Positions 1-8,803 of a DNA stretch of 64,000 nt are shown here, in pieces. Origin of the DNA: Roseivivax marinus (GTDB lineage: Bacteria > Pseudomonadota > Alphaproteobacteria > Rhodobacterales > Rhodobacteraceae); the NCBI RefSeq assembly GCF_900109705.1, contig NZ_FOAI01000010.1, forward strand, positions 1 to 64,000, written 5' to 3'. The notes under the pieces were generated by a model, which worked only from the letters and a program-made list of their open reading frames with translations, did no database searches and was not told where the DNA came from. Every line of letters begins with the position of its first letter. The first letter of the stretch is position 1. The translations under genes were made by a program, and so were the position numbers.

Positions 1-76
1 CGGACCGGATATTCCTTGTTTTGCTGACCAAAACGGCTTTGGCGGTGCCTGTAACAGGAACAAGCTCGCGAAGCGC

Positions 77-166
77 GTCCTATCACCGGCACCACGGAGA
101 CCTCCTAAGCCATTGCCGAAGATCAGCTTTTCGCTGTGATTAGCAAAGGCGTAGAACATGTCGGAG
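77..166. repeat. Left arm of a perfect 90-bp inverted repeat
   Basis: This 90-bp stretch is the exact reverse complement of 2654-2743. On the plus strand it begins with the last 18 nt of tRNA-Thr (GTCCTATCACCGGCACCA, 77-94), continues through the region that lies upstream of the integrase gene in the right arm, and ends six bases after the ATG start (158-160). Identity stops abruptly on both sides. The flanks (1-76 and 167-270) hold no recognisable gene, and the 5' part of the tRNA is not present here. It is therefore a partial tRNA copy plus a duplicated integrase leader, in inverted orientation. Confidence 0.95.
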
Positions 167-274
167 CGCCAGGCCGGCGGTACTTCGCCTTCCGGCTTCG
201 CCCTTTTGGAGCTGTATCACTCTAAGGCTAGCGTGGCATATTGCTCTTTATTGGGTGACAGGAAAAATTGTTAA
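158..274 (+). pseudogene. Short ORF made by the duplicated integrase start
   Basis: The left repeat arm contains the integrase ATG, its upstream AAAGG-like ribosome-binding sequence and the first three codons (M-S-E). After the repeat ends at 166 the frame runs on for 35 further unrelated codons and stops at 272-274, overlapping the end of the HNH gene on the other strand. It is most simply a by-product of the repeat: the start region of the recombinase joined to non-homologous sequence. No function is proposed. It may be transcribed if the repeat carries the integrase promoter. Confidence 0.35.
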
Positions 275-1338
275 TGTGGCCACTTGGCTCTTCCATAGTG
301 TTCCTGGCGATGGCAGTTGGGACATACCGCAGCGGCGTTTTCTACCGTATCAGGTCCATTCTGTGACAGTGGGACTTTGTGATGGACTTCCAAGAAAGGG
401 CTGCCATCGGAAAGCCGTTCAAAAGGTGCGTTCTTTCCGCAACTCTCGCATACACCATTAGCTCGGTACAGTACCTCAGCAATTACGTCCGGGTTCCTCT
501 GGTAAGCTGTTGCCACAATCCTCTGCTTGCCCGGTTGGCTTGCTGCCGTCTCTAATCTCTTTCTTCTTTCTGTAGCATCCATTCGTTGAGACGCTTTAAC
601 CTTATGATGCAATGACGACTCCACGTCCGTGATATACGCTATTTGGCCCATACCATCGTCCCAACTAGCTAGGTCAAACCACTTTGAGCCATCTTCCTCG
701 GATTGAATGGACAGTAGAAAAAATCGTCCATAATAAGTGAAGCGACTACTGCTTGCCTCTCTGACAAAAGCCAACACGGGCTTTTGTGGGTTATTTATTA
801 TCGCAGCATTATCCCGATAACTTTCACTAAAGTTTCCACTTATTGCTTTCATGAAGTATTTGAGTCTTTTTCGGCTTTCGATCCAGCTATTCTCATAAGT
901 GCCGCCGCTTAGTGTTGCCTTGATTGCGACGAAGTCAACTGAACCGGCGCCATCCCAGACAGGTAGAATGCCACCACTCCTTAAATCATAGCTACCGCAA
1001 ATCGCGTGGATCATTCGAGTGGAATAGTCCATTCCAACTTGCAGATCATCCTTTGTAAGCCGATCTTCCAGTTCGTTCGCAAACTTTCTCTCAAATTCCG
1101 GTAGTATTTCTGTGATAGTCGTAATGCCTAGTCGCACTTGTTCTTCGAAGACAACCGGACTCTGCGATTTATCAAGAAAATTCAGAAGTTCCAAGAGGTT
1201 GCCAGTGTGGGACATCTCGGTTGCCCACACCCTGAAATTCTTGGCAATGTTTTTGGGCTTCTCACCAATTTCCGGATGGTTAATCGTGGGGTCGAACAAC
1301 TCATCACACACGAATTTAATTGCTTGATCGACAGACAT
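271..1338 (-). CDS. HNH endonuclease (McrA-like), island cargo
   Basis: A 355-residue protein ending in a treble-clef HNH nuclease domain. CxxC (about 297-300), the HH pair (about 319-320), N334, and CxxCH (about 339-343) are all visible, so the catalytic and zinc-binding residues look intact. The N-terminal 290 residues are not a recognised domain. The middle part (about 130-245) vaguely recalls target-recognition regions of modification-dependent restriction enzymes, which is inference only. Start choice: the ATG at 1336-1338 has AGGTG six bases upstream. An in-frame GTG at 1345-1347 would add three residues but lacks a ribosome-binding site. The gene is AT-richer than the chromosome around it and lies tail-side of the integrase inside the tRNA-Thr island, which suggests horizontally acquired restriction or anti-phage cargo. 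Confidence 0.85.
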   Translation of the reverse strand: MSVDQAIKFVCDELFDPTINHPEIGEKPKNIAKNFRVWATEMSHTGNLLELLNFLDKSQSPVVFEEQVRLGITTITEILPEFERKFANELEDRLTKDDLQVGMDYSTRMIHAICGSYDLRSGGILPVWDGAGSVDFVAIKATLSGGTYENSWIESRKRLKYFMKAISGNFSESYRDNAAIINNPQKPVLAFVREASSSRFTYYGRFFLLSIQSEEDGSKWFDLASWDDGMGQIAYITDVESSLHHKVKASQRMDATERRKRLETAASQPGKQRIVATAYQRNPDVIAEVLYRANGVCESCGKNAPFERLSDGSPFLEVHHKVPLSQNGPDTVENAAAVCPNCHRQEHYGRAKWPH

Positions 1339-1492
1339 CTTCAGCACCTATTTCAGCTACGGTCGACTGCGCCAGAGACATACAAGCGGCTCGGGCTTGC
1401 TTTCGAACATTTGCGGCTAAGTGAATTTCTTTAAATGGACCTGTCAATCATGTCTTGCATGATCGGTCATGTTCGTTAGCTATGTAGTAATA

Positions 1493-2662
1493 TTACTGCA
1501 TGGCTAATTGGAGCCATTTTCTCGGCACGAATACGTTATAACCCGTACCGTAGCTGTGGCCGACGCCCTCGGTCTGCCAACCGCCGATATGGTCCACGAT
1601 ATCCGCAGGGCATTCCACAGCACGGAGTCTGTCTCGCATGGCATGGCGGAACCCGTGCATGGTGACGGTTTCACCTACGGTCGACTTGATCCACTTGTTC
1701 AAAGCCGCACTAGCGGAGTTGGCGTTCGTGGCCTCGCCCTTGTTGTATCGAGGGAAGGCAAACTCTCCGGACTTCCGTGTCGCCAAGATACGCTGTGCGG
1801 CCCACAGTGATGATCCGACCAGAGGAACAACTCTTTCACTCCCCTTCGTCTTCAGCCTGCGCCACGGGCGGGGAACGATCTGAACGGCAAGGCTGCCTTC
1901 ATCGCATTCAATGATGTCTTCACGGAGAATGCCCGCTGCTTCGGCTAGTCGCATGCCGGTGTCGGCCACCAAAGCCACAAGCCACCGTGCTTCATCGTCA
2001 AGTTTGTAGCACCGGGTCTGAATGGTCCGGATATTCGCGAGGGAGATTGGCTTCCGATCCGAGACACCCGCCTGACGATCATAGTAAATCTTGGCGAAGG
2101 GGTTAGGGATCGACAGCCCAGCTTCACTGGCAGCGAAGTTGAAGACAGACCTCACCGTCCCAATCGTCCTTGCGATGCTGCTGCCCGACAAACCACGCTC
2201 AATCAGGCTATCCCTCAAGGCATTGCCGTCAGCCTTTGTGTAGTCGGTAAGGGGTTTGTCTCCGCAGACGTCGATAGCATAGCCACAGCACCGCTCAGCA
2301 GCCCGTTTGAAGGTGTCTACCTTCCCGGTACCTTTAAGCCGAAGGTACACAGAAACCCCGTCAGACAGCGTCATGCAGTCGGTGGTGACGGGAAGCGGCT
2401 CTATCGGCCTAGTTCCGCCTTGCCTGAGCATGTGCTTGCCCGGGATGTCGGCCTTCTGCGAGCGGAGGAAGTACCAGTATTCGTCCAACTTCATGGCGGC
2501 ACTGGCTGATCTTGCCCGAGCCACGGACTGACTTCTGGTTCGCAGAGAATAGGAGATTTTTCCGGACGAGTAGTGGCCCCTCAAGTCACGTGGCACACGC
2601 CGAACGAAGTAAAATATGCCGTCTTTTTGGAAGAGGTGGGGGGCGGATTTGTACTCCGACAT
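1493..2662 (-). CDS. Tyrosine recombinase / site-specific integrase
   Basis: A 389-residue phage-type integrase. The N-terminal part (1-70) resembles the arm-binding region of tRNA-targeting integrases, and a SAM-like core-binding domain follows (about 95-190). The catalytic domain has R238 (in TGMRLAE), a beta-hairpin Lys (271 or 273), H336-x2-R339, W362 and the probable nucleophile Y371. All catalytic residues appear present. The ATG (2660-2662) lies inside the right arm of the 90-bp inverted repeat and only about 64 bp from the tRNA-Thr 3' end, the normal placement for an integrase that uses a tRNA gene as attB. An HNH nuclease gene lies downstream, separated by a 145-157 bp gap in which I see nothing. 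Confidence 0.93.
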   Translation of the reverse strand: MSEYKSAPHLFQKDGIFYFVRRVPRDLRGHYSSGKISYSLRTRSQSVARARSASAAMKLDEYWYFLRSQKADIPGKHMLRQGGTRPIEPLPVTTDCMTLSDGVSVYLRLKGTGKVDTFKRAAERCCGYAIDVCGDKPLTDYTKADGNALRDSLIERGLSGSSIARTIGTVRSVFNFAASEAGLSIPNPFAKIYYDRQAGVSDRKPISLANIRTIQTRCYKLDDEARWLVALVADTGMRLAEAAGILREDIIECDEGSLAVQIVPRPWRRLKTKGSERVVPLVGSSLWAAQRILATRKSGEFAFPRYNKGEATNANSASAALNKWIKSTVGETVTMHGFRHAMRDRLRAVECPADIVDHIGGWQTEGVGHSYGTGYNVFVPRKWLQLAMQ

Positions 2663-2743
2663 GTTCTACGCCTTTGCTAATCACAGCGAAAAGCTGATCT
2701 TCGGCAATGGCTTAGGAGGTCTCCGTGGTGCCGGTGATAGGAC
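2654..2743. repeat. Right arm of the 90-bp inverted repeat
   Basis: Exact reverse complement of 77-166. It covers the integrase start codon, the whole spacer between integrase and tRNA-Thr, and the last 18 nt of the tRNA. The tRNA 3' end is the usual crossover region for such integrases, so this arm probably includes the attachment core. A tRNA-integrated element normally has att copies as direct repeats. Here the visible second copy is inverted. Confidence 0.95.
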
Positions 2744-2801
2744 TCGAACCTACGACCCCATCATTACGAATGACGTGCTCTACCAGCTGAGCTACACCGG
2801 C
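2726..2801 (-). tRNA. tRNA-Thr(CGT)
   Basis: A 76-nt cloverleaf including encoded CCA. The acceptor stem GCCGGTG/CACCGGC is perfect, D-stem GCTC/GAGC, anticodon stem CGTCA/TGATG with loop TTCGTAA (anticodon CGT, reading ACG threonine codons), and T-arm GTAGG-TTCGAGT-CCTAT. The gene is intact even though its 3' end coincides with the integrase-proximal repeat, so insertion restored the tRNA end. It sits between the island and hemY. Confidence 0.97.
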
Positions 2802-2848
2802 GCCGGAGTGAGGCGGCTCTTAGCACCGCCTCGGAGCGAGGAAAAGGG

Positions 2849-4396
2849 TCAATTCGACCTCGCGCCGCCTGTTTCGCGGCGCTCTTCCTCGGTGGTGGCG
2901 ATGGTGTCGAGAACTTCGGCATTCGGGCCTGTCGGTTCAGACGCCTGACCTTCGCTCAGGTCCTGTGCAGCGGTGTCCTCGGTCGCCGGGGCGGGCATCG
3001 GGGCCTCGTCCTCGGGGCGGTCGTCGCCCACCAGCAGCGGAAGCATTTCGGCGCCCACGGGCGACGCGCCGGAATCGGACGGAGGTGTCTTCCACGAGAG
3101 GGTGTCGAAGGCCTCGCAGTGGGTGCAGACCGGCACCCATTCGGAGTGCACGGTGTTGCAGTTGTCGCAGACCCATTGCGGACCGCGCGGCGCGGTGAGC
3201 GCGCGGGCGAGCCAGCCCCGGACGACCCGGTCGGAGGCACCTTCGCCGCGTTCGATGGCAGCCATGATCGACAGCACGCGGGCGTCCGGCTCTGTCTCGG
3301 GGAGGTCGCCGATGGCGCGGCGCGCGCCGGGGAAGTCCTCGGCCGCGAGGTGCAGCTCGGCGTTCAGCAGGCGCGTTTCCCGGTGATCGGGATTGATCGA
3401 CAGCAGCTGGCGGAAGCGCTTGAGGCGCTGCTCCGGGGTCTCCTCGGGCTCGATCTCGGCGAAGGCCGCAGCGAGGTCGGGGTGGGGCTGAACCTGCCAG
3501 GTCTTCTTGAGCAGGCGCGTCGCGTATTTCTTGCGATCGTCGGCGATGTGGGCCCGGGCGGCCATCGCGGCAGCCGGGATCAGGTCGGACGAGTTCTTGT
3601 TGGCGGTAATTGCCGCCTCGCGGGCCTCGATGGTCTTGCCCTCGTCGAGCACGTCACGCGCCTCGGAGAGCGCCAGCACCGCGTCACGGCGCTTGTGCAC
3701 GTCGCGGGGCAGGGCACCGTGGCGCAGCTTGGCGTTCAGCGTGTTGCGCGCGCCCTTCCAGTCGTGGTGCCCGGCCTGGAGCCGCAGCAGGATGTCCTGT
3801 GTCTCTTCATGCTTGGGCTTCAGCGCGAAGGCGCGCTCGGCCAGCTGCAGCGCGGTGTCGGTGTCGCCCTCGGCCAGCCGCTGGTGCATGATGCCGCGGA
3901 TGCCGACGAAGCGCGTCTTGTCGTGGGCGAGGAGCTTCTTGTAGGTCGCCTCGGCCTTCTTGCGGTCGCCCTGTTGCTCGGCCGCCTGCGCGGTGATGAG
4001 GTTGGTGACCTCTGGGCGGTTCAGGTAGCGCTCGGCCTTTTCGGCCTTGGCGATGGCGAGACGCGACTCACCCGCAGCCAGCGCGGTCATGCCGTCGGCG
4101 AGCGCCTCGTAGCCCTTCTTTTCGCGGTTGCGGTCGAAGTAGCGCGAGATCGCGGTGTCGTCGCCGTTGATGAACTTCAGCACGGCGACCAGCAGCGAGA
4201 CCAGCTTGAAGACGACGTAGAGCGCGACGACCAGCAGGATCAGCGCGAGCACCGATTGCAGGGGGCCGAAGCTGTACTCGGTGCCCGCCACGGTGACCAT
4301 GACGCCACCGTTCGTCTGCATCAGCCAGCCGGCGCCGATGGTCAGCGCCGCGACCGCCGCGACGAAGAGGATGATCTTGAGAAGTGACCAAAGCAT
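2849..4396 (-). CDS. hemY: HemY-like TPR membrane protein with C-terminal zinc-ribbon
   Basis: A 515-residue inner-membrane protein of the HemY_N family, found next to heme genes in Proteobacteria. It is not the protoporphyrinogen oxidase HemY of Gram-positives. Two N-terminal membrane segments (about 5-28 and 42-72) are followed by a long helical TPR region (about 95-385). A metal-binding CxxC...CxxC module comes next (CDNC and CTHC, near 409-429), then an acidic, disordered tail. It is the last gene of the minus-strand unit hemD, mitofilin-like, hemY, 12 bp after its neighbour. The TPR plus rubredoxin-like knuckle recalls LapB/YciM, a regulator of lipopolysaccharide synthesis. The exact biochemical role is unknown. 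Confidence 0.85.
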   Translation of the reverse strand: MLWSLLKIILFVAAVAALTIGAGWLMQTNGGVMVTVAGTEYSFGPLQSVLALILLVVALYVVFKLVSLLVAVLKFINGDDTAISRYFDRNREKKGYEALADGMTALAAGESRLAIAKAEKAERYLNRPEVTNLITAQAAEQQGDRKKAEATYKKLLAHDKTRFVGIRGIMHQRLAEGDTDTALQLAERAFALKPKHEETQDILLRLQAGHHDWKGARNTLNAKLRHGALPRDVHKRRDAVLALSEARDVLDEGKTIEAREAAITANKNSSDLIPAAAMAARAHIADDRKKYATRLLKKTWQVQPHPDLAAAFAEIEPEETPEQRLKRFRQLLSINPDHRETRLLNAELHLAAEDFPGARRAIGDLPETEPDARVLSIMAAIERGEGASDRVVRGWLARALTAPRGPQWVCDNCNTVHSEWVPVCTHCEAFDTLSWKTPPSDSGASPVGAEMLPLLVGDDRPEDEAPMPAPATEDTAAQDLSEGQASEPTGPNAEVLDTIATTEEERRETGGARSN

Positions 4397-4408
4397 GTGC
4401 GGCGCCTT

Positions 4409-6118
4409 TTATTCGATGTTCAGGTCTTGCCGGAGGGCGTCGACGGCGGAGAGGGCATCGGCCCGGGCGCGGGCCTGGTCGATCCAGCCCGACATGGCCT
4501 CGCGGGCGGTGTCCGGCAGCGCCTCGAGTTCCGACAGGGCGGTGCCGAGATCGCCGTTGTCGACGGCGGCTTCGGCCCGGCTGAGGATCGCGTCGGGGCT
4601 GTCGCCCTCACGCGGGGTGACCGAGCGGGCGCCGAGCTGGCGCGCCATGAAGGAGGCGAAACGATTGGCGCCCTCGCCCTCGATCGGCTCGTCCGCGCGG
4701 GCCGCGGCCAACCCGTCGCGTGCCGCCGGCGGGAAGCTCTCGGCAAGGCGGGCCTGTGTGGCGACGCCGTCTTCGGCATTGGCCGACAGCGCCTCGGGAA
4801 CCTCCATGCCCTCGGCGTCCGAGATCGGTCCGAGCGCCTGCTGGAATGGCTCGCCCGAGCGGACGGCGGTATCGAGGTCCGACACGGCGGCGCGGAGCGT
4901 GGCGATCTGTGCCTGCCGCGCGGCCTCCTGCTCGGAGGCGTTGGCCTCGTCGACCATGGCCTGAAGCTCGGCCCGCTGTTCCTCGATCTGGGCCTGTTGC
5001 TGGGCGAAGGCTTCGTCCATCCGGGCCTGCTGGTCTGCGAAGGCCTGATCCATCGCGGCGCGCTGGTCGGCCACCGTCTGGTCGAAAGCGCCGCTCTGTT
5101 CGTCCATTCGCGACTGCAGGTCGGCAAGCTCGGCTTCGTAGGCGGCGACGGTCTCGGGCGACACGGCGTCCTCCATCGGCGCCTTCTCGAGCGCGCTCAC
5201 CCGGTCGGCGAAGCTCGCGGCGTCCTCGGAAATGGTCGCGAGGCCCGCCTGCAGACCCTCGACACTGGAGGACAGCGCGTCCACGCGCTCGTTCAGGCCG
5301 GTGCCGATTTCGCCCACGTCCGACTGGAGGGTGGCGATGTCGGCGGCCAGCGTGCCGGTGCGCTCGGTCAGGTCGGCGACGGCGGTCTCGACGCTCGACA
5401 GGTCGACATCGGAGAGGTTGGTTTCCACCCCGTCGACGCGGCCTTGGAGGGCCTGCATTCCGTCGCGGGTCTCCATCAGGGCGGACCGGGTCTCTTCCTC
5501 GAAATTGGCGGCGCCGGAAAACGGCCAGCCCGTCGGTCCGAGGTATTGCGAAAGGAAGAAGCCACCGACGGCGGCGAGGATGCCGCCGAACACGGCCGGC
5601 ACGAAGCCTCCGCGGCGTTCGACGATCTTTTCCTGCACGAGCGGCCCGCCGGTGCCCGCGGCCACGGCGGCTTCGCCCCGGTCGTCGGTGACGGTGTCGT
5701 CGGCGTGAACCGAGCCGACAACGGTGTCGGCCGTGGCGTCGTTCTCGGTGCCTGCTGTCAGGGTGTCCTGTGCGGCTGCGCCATCCTCGACCGGGGGCGC
5801 GCTGTGGTCGCCGTAATCGTGCGCGATCATGCCGTCGTCGTCGGCGCGCGCTTCGTCATGCGCCTCTTGCGAGGCCGGATCGGTCTCGTCGGCATCTTCG
5901 GGGGCGGGGTCAGCGACCTCTCCGTCCGGGCCGGGCATCAGCGGGTCCGACGATGGTCCGGCATCGACCGTATCGTCACCCGAAGTGACGGTGTCGCCGT
6001 CCGAGTCGTCGGGTTCGTTGGCCATCCGGGGCGTGGACGCCTGGCCCGTATCCTCCTCCGGCGCGGTTTCGCGCTTTTCTTCGTCCGGGCTGTCTTTCGG
6101 CTTGTCCGCGTCTGCCAC
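4409..6118 (-). CDS. Mitofilin-like membrane protein (COG4223 type)
   Basis: A 569-residue protein with a very acidic, disordered N-terminus (about 1-150), a single transmembrane helix (about 167-188, in the GGFVPAVFGGILAAVGGFFL stretch), a long coiled coil rich in Gln/Glu/Ala (about 200-410), and a helical C-terminal domain like that of bacterial mitofilin/Mic60 relatives. The start is a GTG at 6116-6118 preceded by a GGGGA-type site. In alphaproteobacteria such genes lie between hemD and hemY, as here, and the family is linked to shaping inner (intracytoplasmic) membranes. The assignment rests on context plus the TM-coiled-coil-C-terminal layout. Confidence 0.8.
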   Translation of the reverse strand: MADADKPKDSPDEEKRETAPEEDTGQASTPRMANEPDDSDGDTVTSGDDTVDAGPSSDPLMPGPDGEVADPAPEDADETDPASQEAHDEARADDDGMIAHDYGDHSAPPVEDGAAAQDTLTAGTENDATADTVVGSVHADDTVTDDRGEAAVAAGTGGPLVQEKIVERRGGFVPAVFGGILAAVGGFFLSQYLGPTGWPFSGAANFEEETRSALMETRDGMQALQGRVDGVETNLSDVDLSSVETAVADLTERTGTLAADIATLQSDVGEIGTGLNERVDALSSSVEGLQAGLATISEDAASFADRVSALEKAPMEDAVSPETVAAYEAELADLQSRMDEQSGAFDQTVADQRAAMDQAFADQQARMDEAFAQQQAQIEEQRAELQAMVDEANASEQEAARQAQIATLRAAVSDLDTAVRSGEPFQQALGPISDAEGMEVPEALSANAEDGVATQARLAESFPPAARDGLAAARADEPIEGEGANRFASFMARQLGARSVTPREGDSPDAILSRAEAAVDNGDLGTALSELEALPDTAREAMSGWIDQARARADALSAVDALRQDLNIE

Positions 6119-6177
6119 GTCCGCTGTCCCCTTCGAATCCTTCGCATCCCTTTGGGACGCCTTGTGTCAACCGGACC

Positions 6178-6909
6178 TTACTCGGCCCCACCCCCTGTCT
6201 CAAGCGCCGCGGCTTCGGGCAGAAGCCGCAGCGTCGCGGCCTGCATCGCCGCGGCGGTGGGTGCCTCCGCGATCAGCACACGGCGCGGAGCCAGCGGGCT
6301 GAGGGCGTCGGCGACCGCCGGACTCATGGCCGCCACGAAGACGGGCGCGTTCGCCGGAGAATATAGGGCGAGTTCGGCTGCCGTCCGGGGGGAAAAGACA
6401 GGGGTGACCACCGGAGATGTCCCGGCGAGCGCCGCCTGTCCGGCTTTCGACAGCGGCTGCGACGTCTGCTCGTAGACCACCGCTTCGTCGCACACGAGGC
6501 CGGCGGCTCGGAGACGTGAGCCGAGATCGCCGCGCGTCTCAAGTCCGCGCAGGTGCACGAGCCGTCCCGACGGCGGATCCCGCAGGACCAGCGCGATCAG
6601 CGACTCGACGTCGCCACCGGCCGAGACCGTCTCGAGCCCGGCCTCGCAGGCCGCCGCCGCTGTCGCGTCCCCCACCGCGAGGGCACGCCGTCCGGCCGGG
6701 CCGCCGCCCTTGCGGTAGGCGCGCACGCCGTTCATCGAGGTAAAGACCGGCACGTCGCCCGCGCCGATCACCGGCAAGGCGCCGCGGAAGCGCATGGCCA
6801 GAAGCGGGCTGATCACGGTCTGGAAGGTAGCGCCGGCGGCCTGCCGCAGGGCGTTGGCCGTGCGCGTGGCGCCGGGCTCGGGCCGGGTGATCAGCAGGAC
6901 GGGACGCAT
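6178..6909 (-). CDS. hemD: Uroporphyrinogen-III synthase
   Basis: A 243-residue protein catalysing cyclisation of hydroxymethylbilane to uroporphyrinogen III in tetrapyrrole synthesis. The N-terminus LLITRPEPGA and internal FTSMNGVRA and PVFSPRTA segments match the two-lobed HemD fold, which is poorly conserved overall. I start it at the ATG at 6907-6909, which gives the normal length. The reading frame stays open far upstream, but that part overlaps tsaD on the other strand and is not HemD-like. It heads the unit hemD, mitofilin-like, hemY and is divergent from tsaD, with 105 bp between them. hemC is not adjacent within the window. Confidence 0.88.
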   Translation of the reverse strand: MRPVLLITRPEPGATRTANALRQAAGATFQTVISPLLAMRFRGALPVIGAGDVPVFTSMNGVRAYRKGGGPAGRRALAVGDATAAAACEAGLETVSAGGDVESLIALVLRDPPSGRLVHLRGLETRGDLGSRLRAAGLVCDEAVVYEQTSQPLSKAGQAALAGTSPVVTPVFSPRTAAELALYSPANAPVFVAAMSPAVADALSPLAPRRVLIAEAPTAAAMQAATLRLLPEAAALETGGGAE

Positions 6910-7014
6910 CGGCTCTCGGTCTGGCACGGGGCGGGCCTCTGGCGGTGAAGGATTGAGGGCCGGGCGCCCCGGTGCTACCTCCTGACCCGCTTGCAGGCAA
7001 CGGATACGTCTCTC

Positions 7015-8091
7015 ATGGACCGGCCCATCCTCGGTATCGAAAGCTCGTGCGACGACAGCGCCGCGGCGCTGGTGCGCGACCGCGAGGTTCTGGCGTCGGT
7101 GGTCGTGGGGCAGGGCAGGCTGCACGCTGCGTTCGGCGGCGTCGTCCCCGAAATCGCCGCACGCGCCCATGCAGAGACGCTCGATGCCGTGGTCCGCCGT
7201 GCGCTGGATGAGGCCGGGATGGACCTGCGCGGCGTCGGCGCTGTGGCGGTGACCTCGGGGCCGGGGCTGATCGGCGGCGTCCTGGCGGGCGTGATGACCG
7301 CCAAGGGGATCGCCGCCGGAACGGGCCTGCCGATGATCGGGGTGAACCACCTTGCCGGGCACGCGCTGACGCCGCGCCTGACCGATGGGCTCGCATTCCC
7401 CTACCTCATGCTGCTGGTCTCGGGCGGACATTGCCAGTTCCTGATCGTACGTGGGCCGGACGCGTTCACGCGCCTCGGTGGCACCATCGATGACGCGCCC
7501 GGCGAGGCGTTCGACAAGGTGGCGCGGATCCTCGGCCTGCCGCAGCCCGGTGGCCCTTCGGTCGAGGCCGCGGCGGCGGACGGTGATCCGGCCCGATTCG
7601 CCTTTCCGCGCCCGCTGCTGGACCGCGTCGGTTGCGACATGTCCTTCTCGGGCCTCAAGACCGCCGTACTGCGCCAGCGCGACGCGCTTGTGGCGGAGCA
7701 GGGCGGTCTCTGGCGGCAGGACCGCGCGGATCTCTGCGCCGGCTTCCAGCGGGCGGTGCGCGATGTGCTGGCCGAAAAGGCGCGGCGGGCGCTCGCGATC
7801 TATATGGCAGACGCACCCGGCGAGCCCGCCATGGCCGTCGCGGGCGGCGTGGCTGCGAACGGGCCGCTTCGCGCGGCCCTGCAGGATGTCGCCGCGGCGG
7901 CGGGTGCCCGGTTCTGCGCCCCGCCGCTGGCGCTCTGCACCGACAATGCCGCCATGATTGCCTTTGCCGGGCAGGAACTGATGGCCTCCGGGCATCGTTC
8001 GGGGCTGGACCTTGCAGCCCGCCCCCGATGGCCTCTCGACGCAGGGGCCGCGCCCATGCTCGGATACGGCCGCAAGGGCGCCAAGGCCTGA
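7015..8091 (+). CDS. tsaD: tRNA N6-threonylcarbamoyladenosine transferase TsaD
   Basis: A 358-residue ASKHA-fold enzyme that transfers the threonylcarbamoyl group to A37 of ANN-reading tRNAs. The hallmark N-terminus [15 protein letters not shown], the metal-binding HAETLD and HLAGHAL histidine motifs, LLVSGGHCQ and the C-terminal GGVAAN and CTDNAAMIA are present. I prefer the ATG at 7015, which fits the family start. An in-frame TTG at 6991 would add eight residues but has no ribosome-binding site. Its partner TsaE is encoded about 9.5 kb further on in the same window. The next gene follows after 23 bp. Confidence 0.96.
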   Translation: MDRPILGIESSCDDSAAALVRDREVLASVVVGQGRLHAAFGGVVPEIAARAHAETLDAVVRRALDEAGMDLRGVGAVAVTSGPGLIGGVLAGVMTAKGIAAGTGLPMIGVNHLAGHALTPRLTDGLAFPYLMLLVSGGHCQFLIVRGPDAFTRLGGTIDDAPGEAFDKVARILGLPQPGGPSVEAAAADGDPARFAFPRPLLDRVGCDMSFSGLKTAVLRQRDALVAEQGGLWRQDRADLCAGFQRAVRDVLAEKARRALAIYMADAPGEPAMAVAGGVAANGPLRAALQDVAAAAGARFCAPPLALCTDNAAMIAFAGQELMASGHRSGLDLAARPRWPLDAGAAPMLGYGRKGAKA

Positions 8092-8114
8092 TCGTTCCCC
8101 AAGGAGACCCCACC

Positions 8115-8383
8115 ATGCTCGTCGCTCTGATCGCCCGTGACAAACCCGGCGCCATCGCCACGCGGAAGGAAAACCGCGACGCTCACCTCGCGTATATCGA
8201 GGACACTGGCCACGTGCTCATGGCCGGTCCGCTGATCGAAGAGGAAGAGATGGTCGGGTCGCTGGTGATCCTCGAGGTCACCGACATGGAGGCGGCTGAA
8301 AAATGGGCCGAGGACGATCCGTACGCCAAGGCCGGGCTCTTCGAGTCGGTTCAGCTGACCGAGTGGAAGAAGGTTATCGGGTG

Positions 8384-8384
<1 letters not shown>
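8115..8384 (+). CDS. YciI family protein
   Basis: An 89-residue ferredoxin-like alpha+beta protein of the YciI/YCII family. It has the usual pattern: LVALIARDKPGA, R..NRDAHLAYIE with the conserved His, and DPYAKAGLF with the Asp-Pro pair before the last strand. Family members are small, often putative hydrolase-like or binding proteins of unclear function. AAGGAG lies at 8101-8106, a good ribosome-binding site for the ATG at 8115. The stop overlaps the start of the next gene (TGATG), so the two are translationally coupled. Confidence 0.9.

Positions 8385-8803
<419 letters not shown>

Noticed and set aside
2849-4396. Protoporphyrinogen oxidase HemY
   Set aside because: No FAD-binding Rossmann motif. 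The protein has TM helices, TPRs and a zinc ribbon, so it is the proteobacterial HemY_N family, which shares only the name.
6178-7995. Long HemD fusion protein
   Set aside because: The N-terminal extension overlaps tsaD antisense. HemD starts naturally at 6909.
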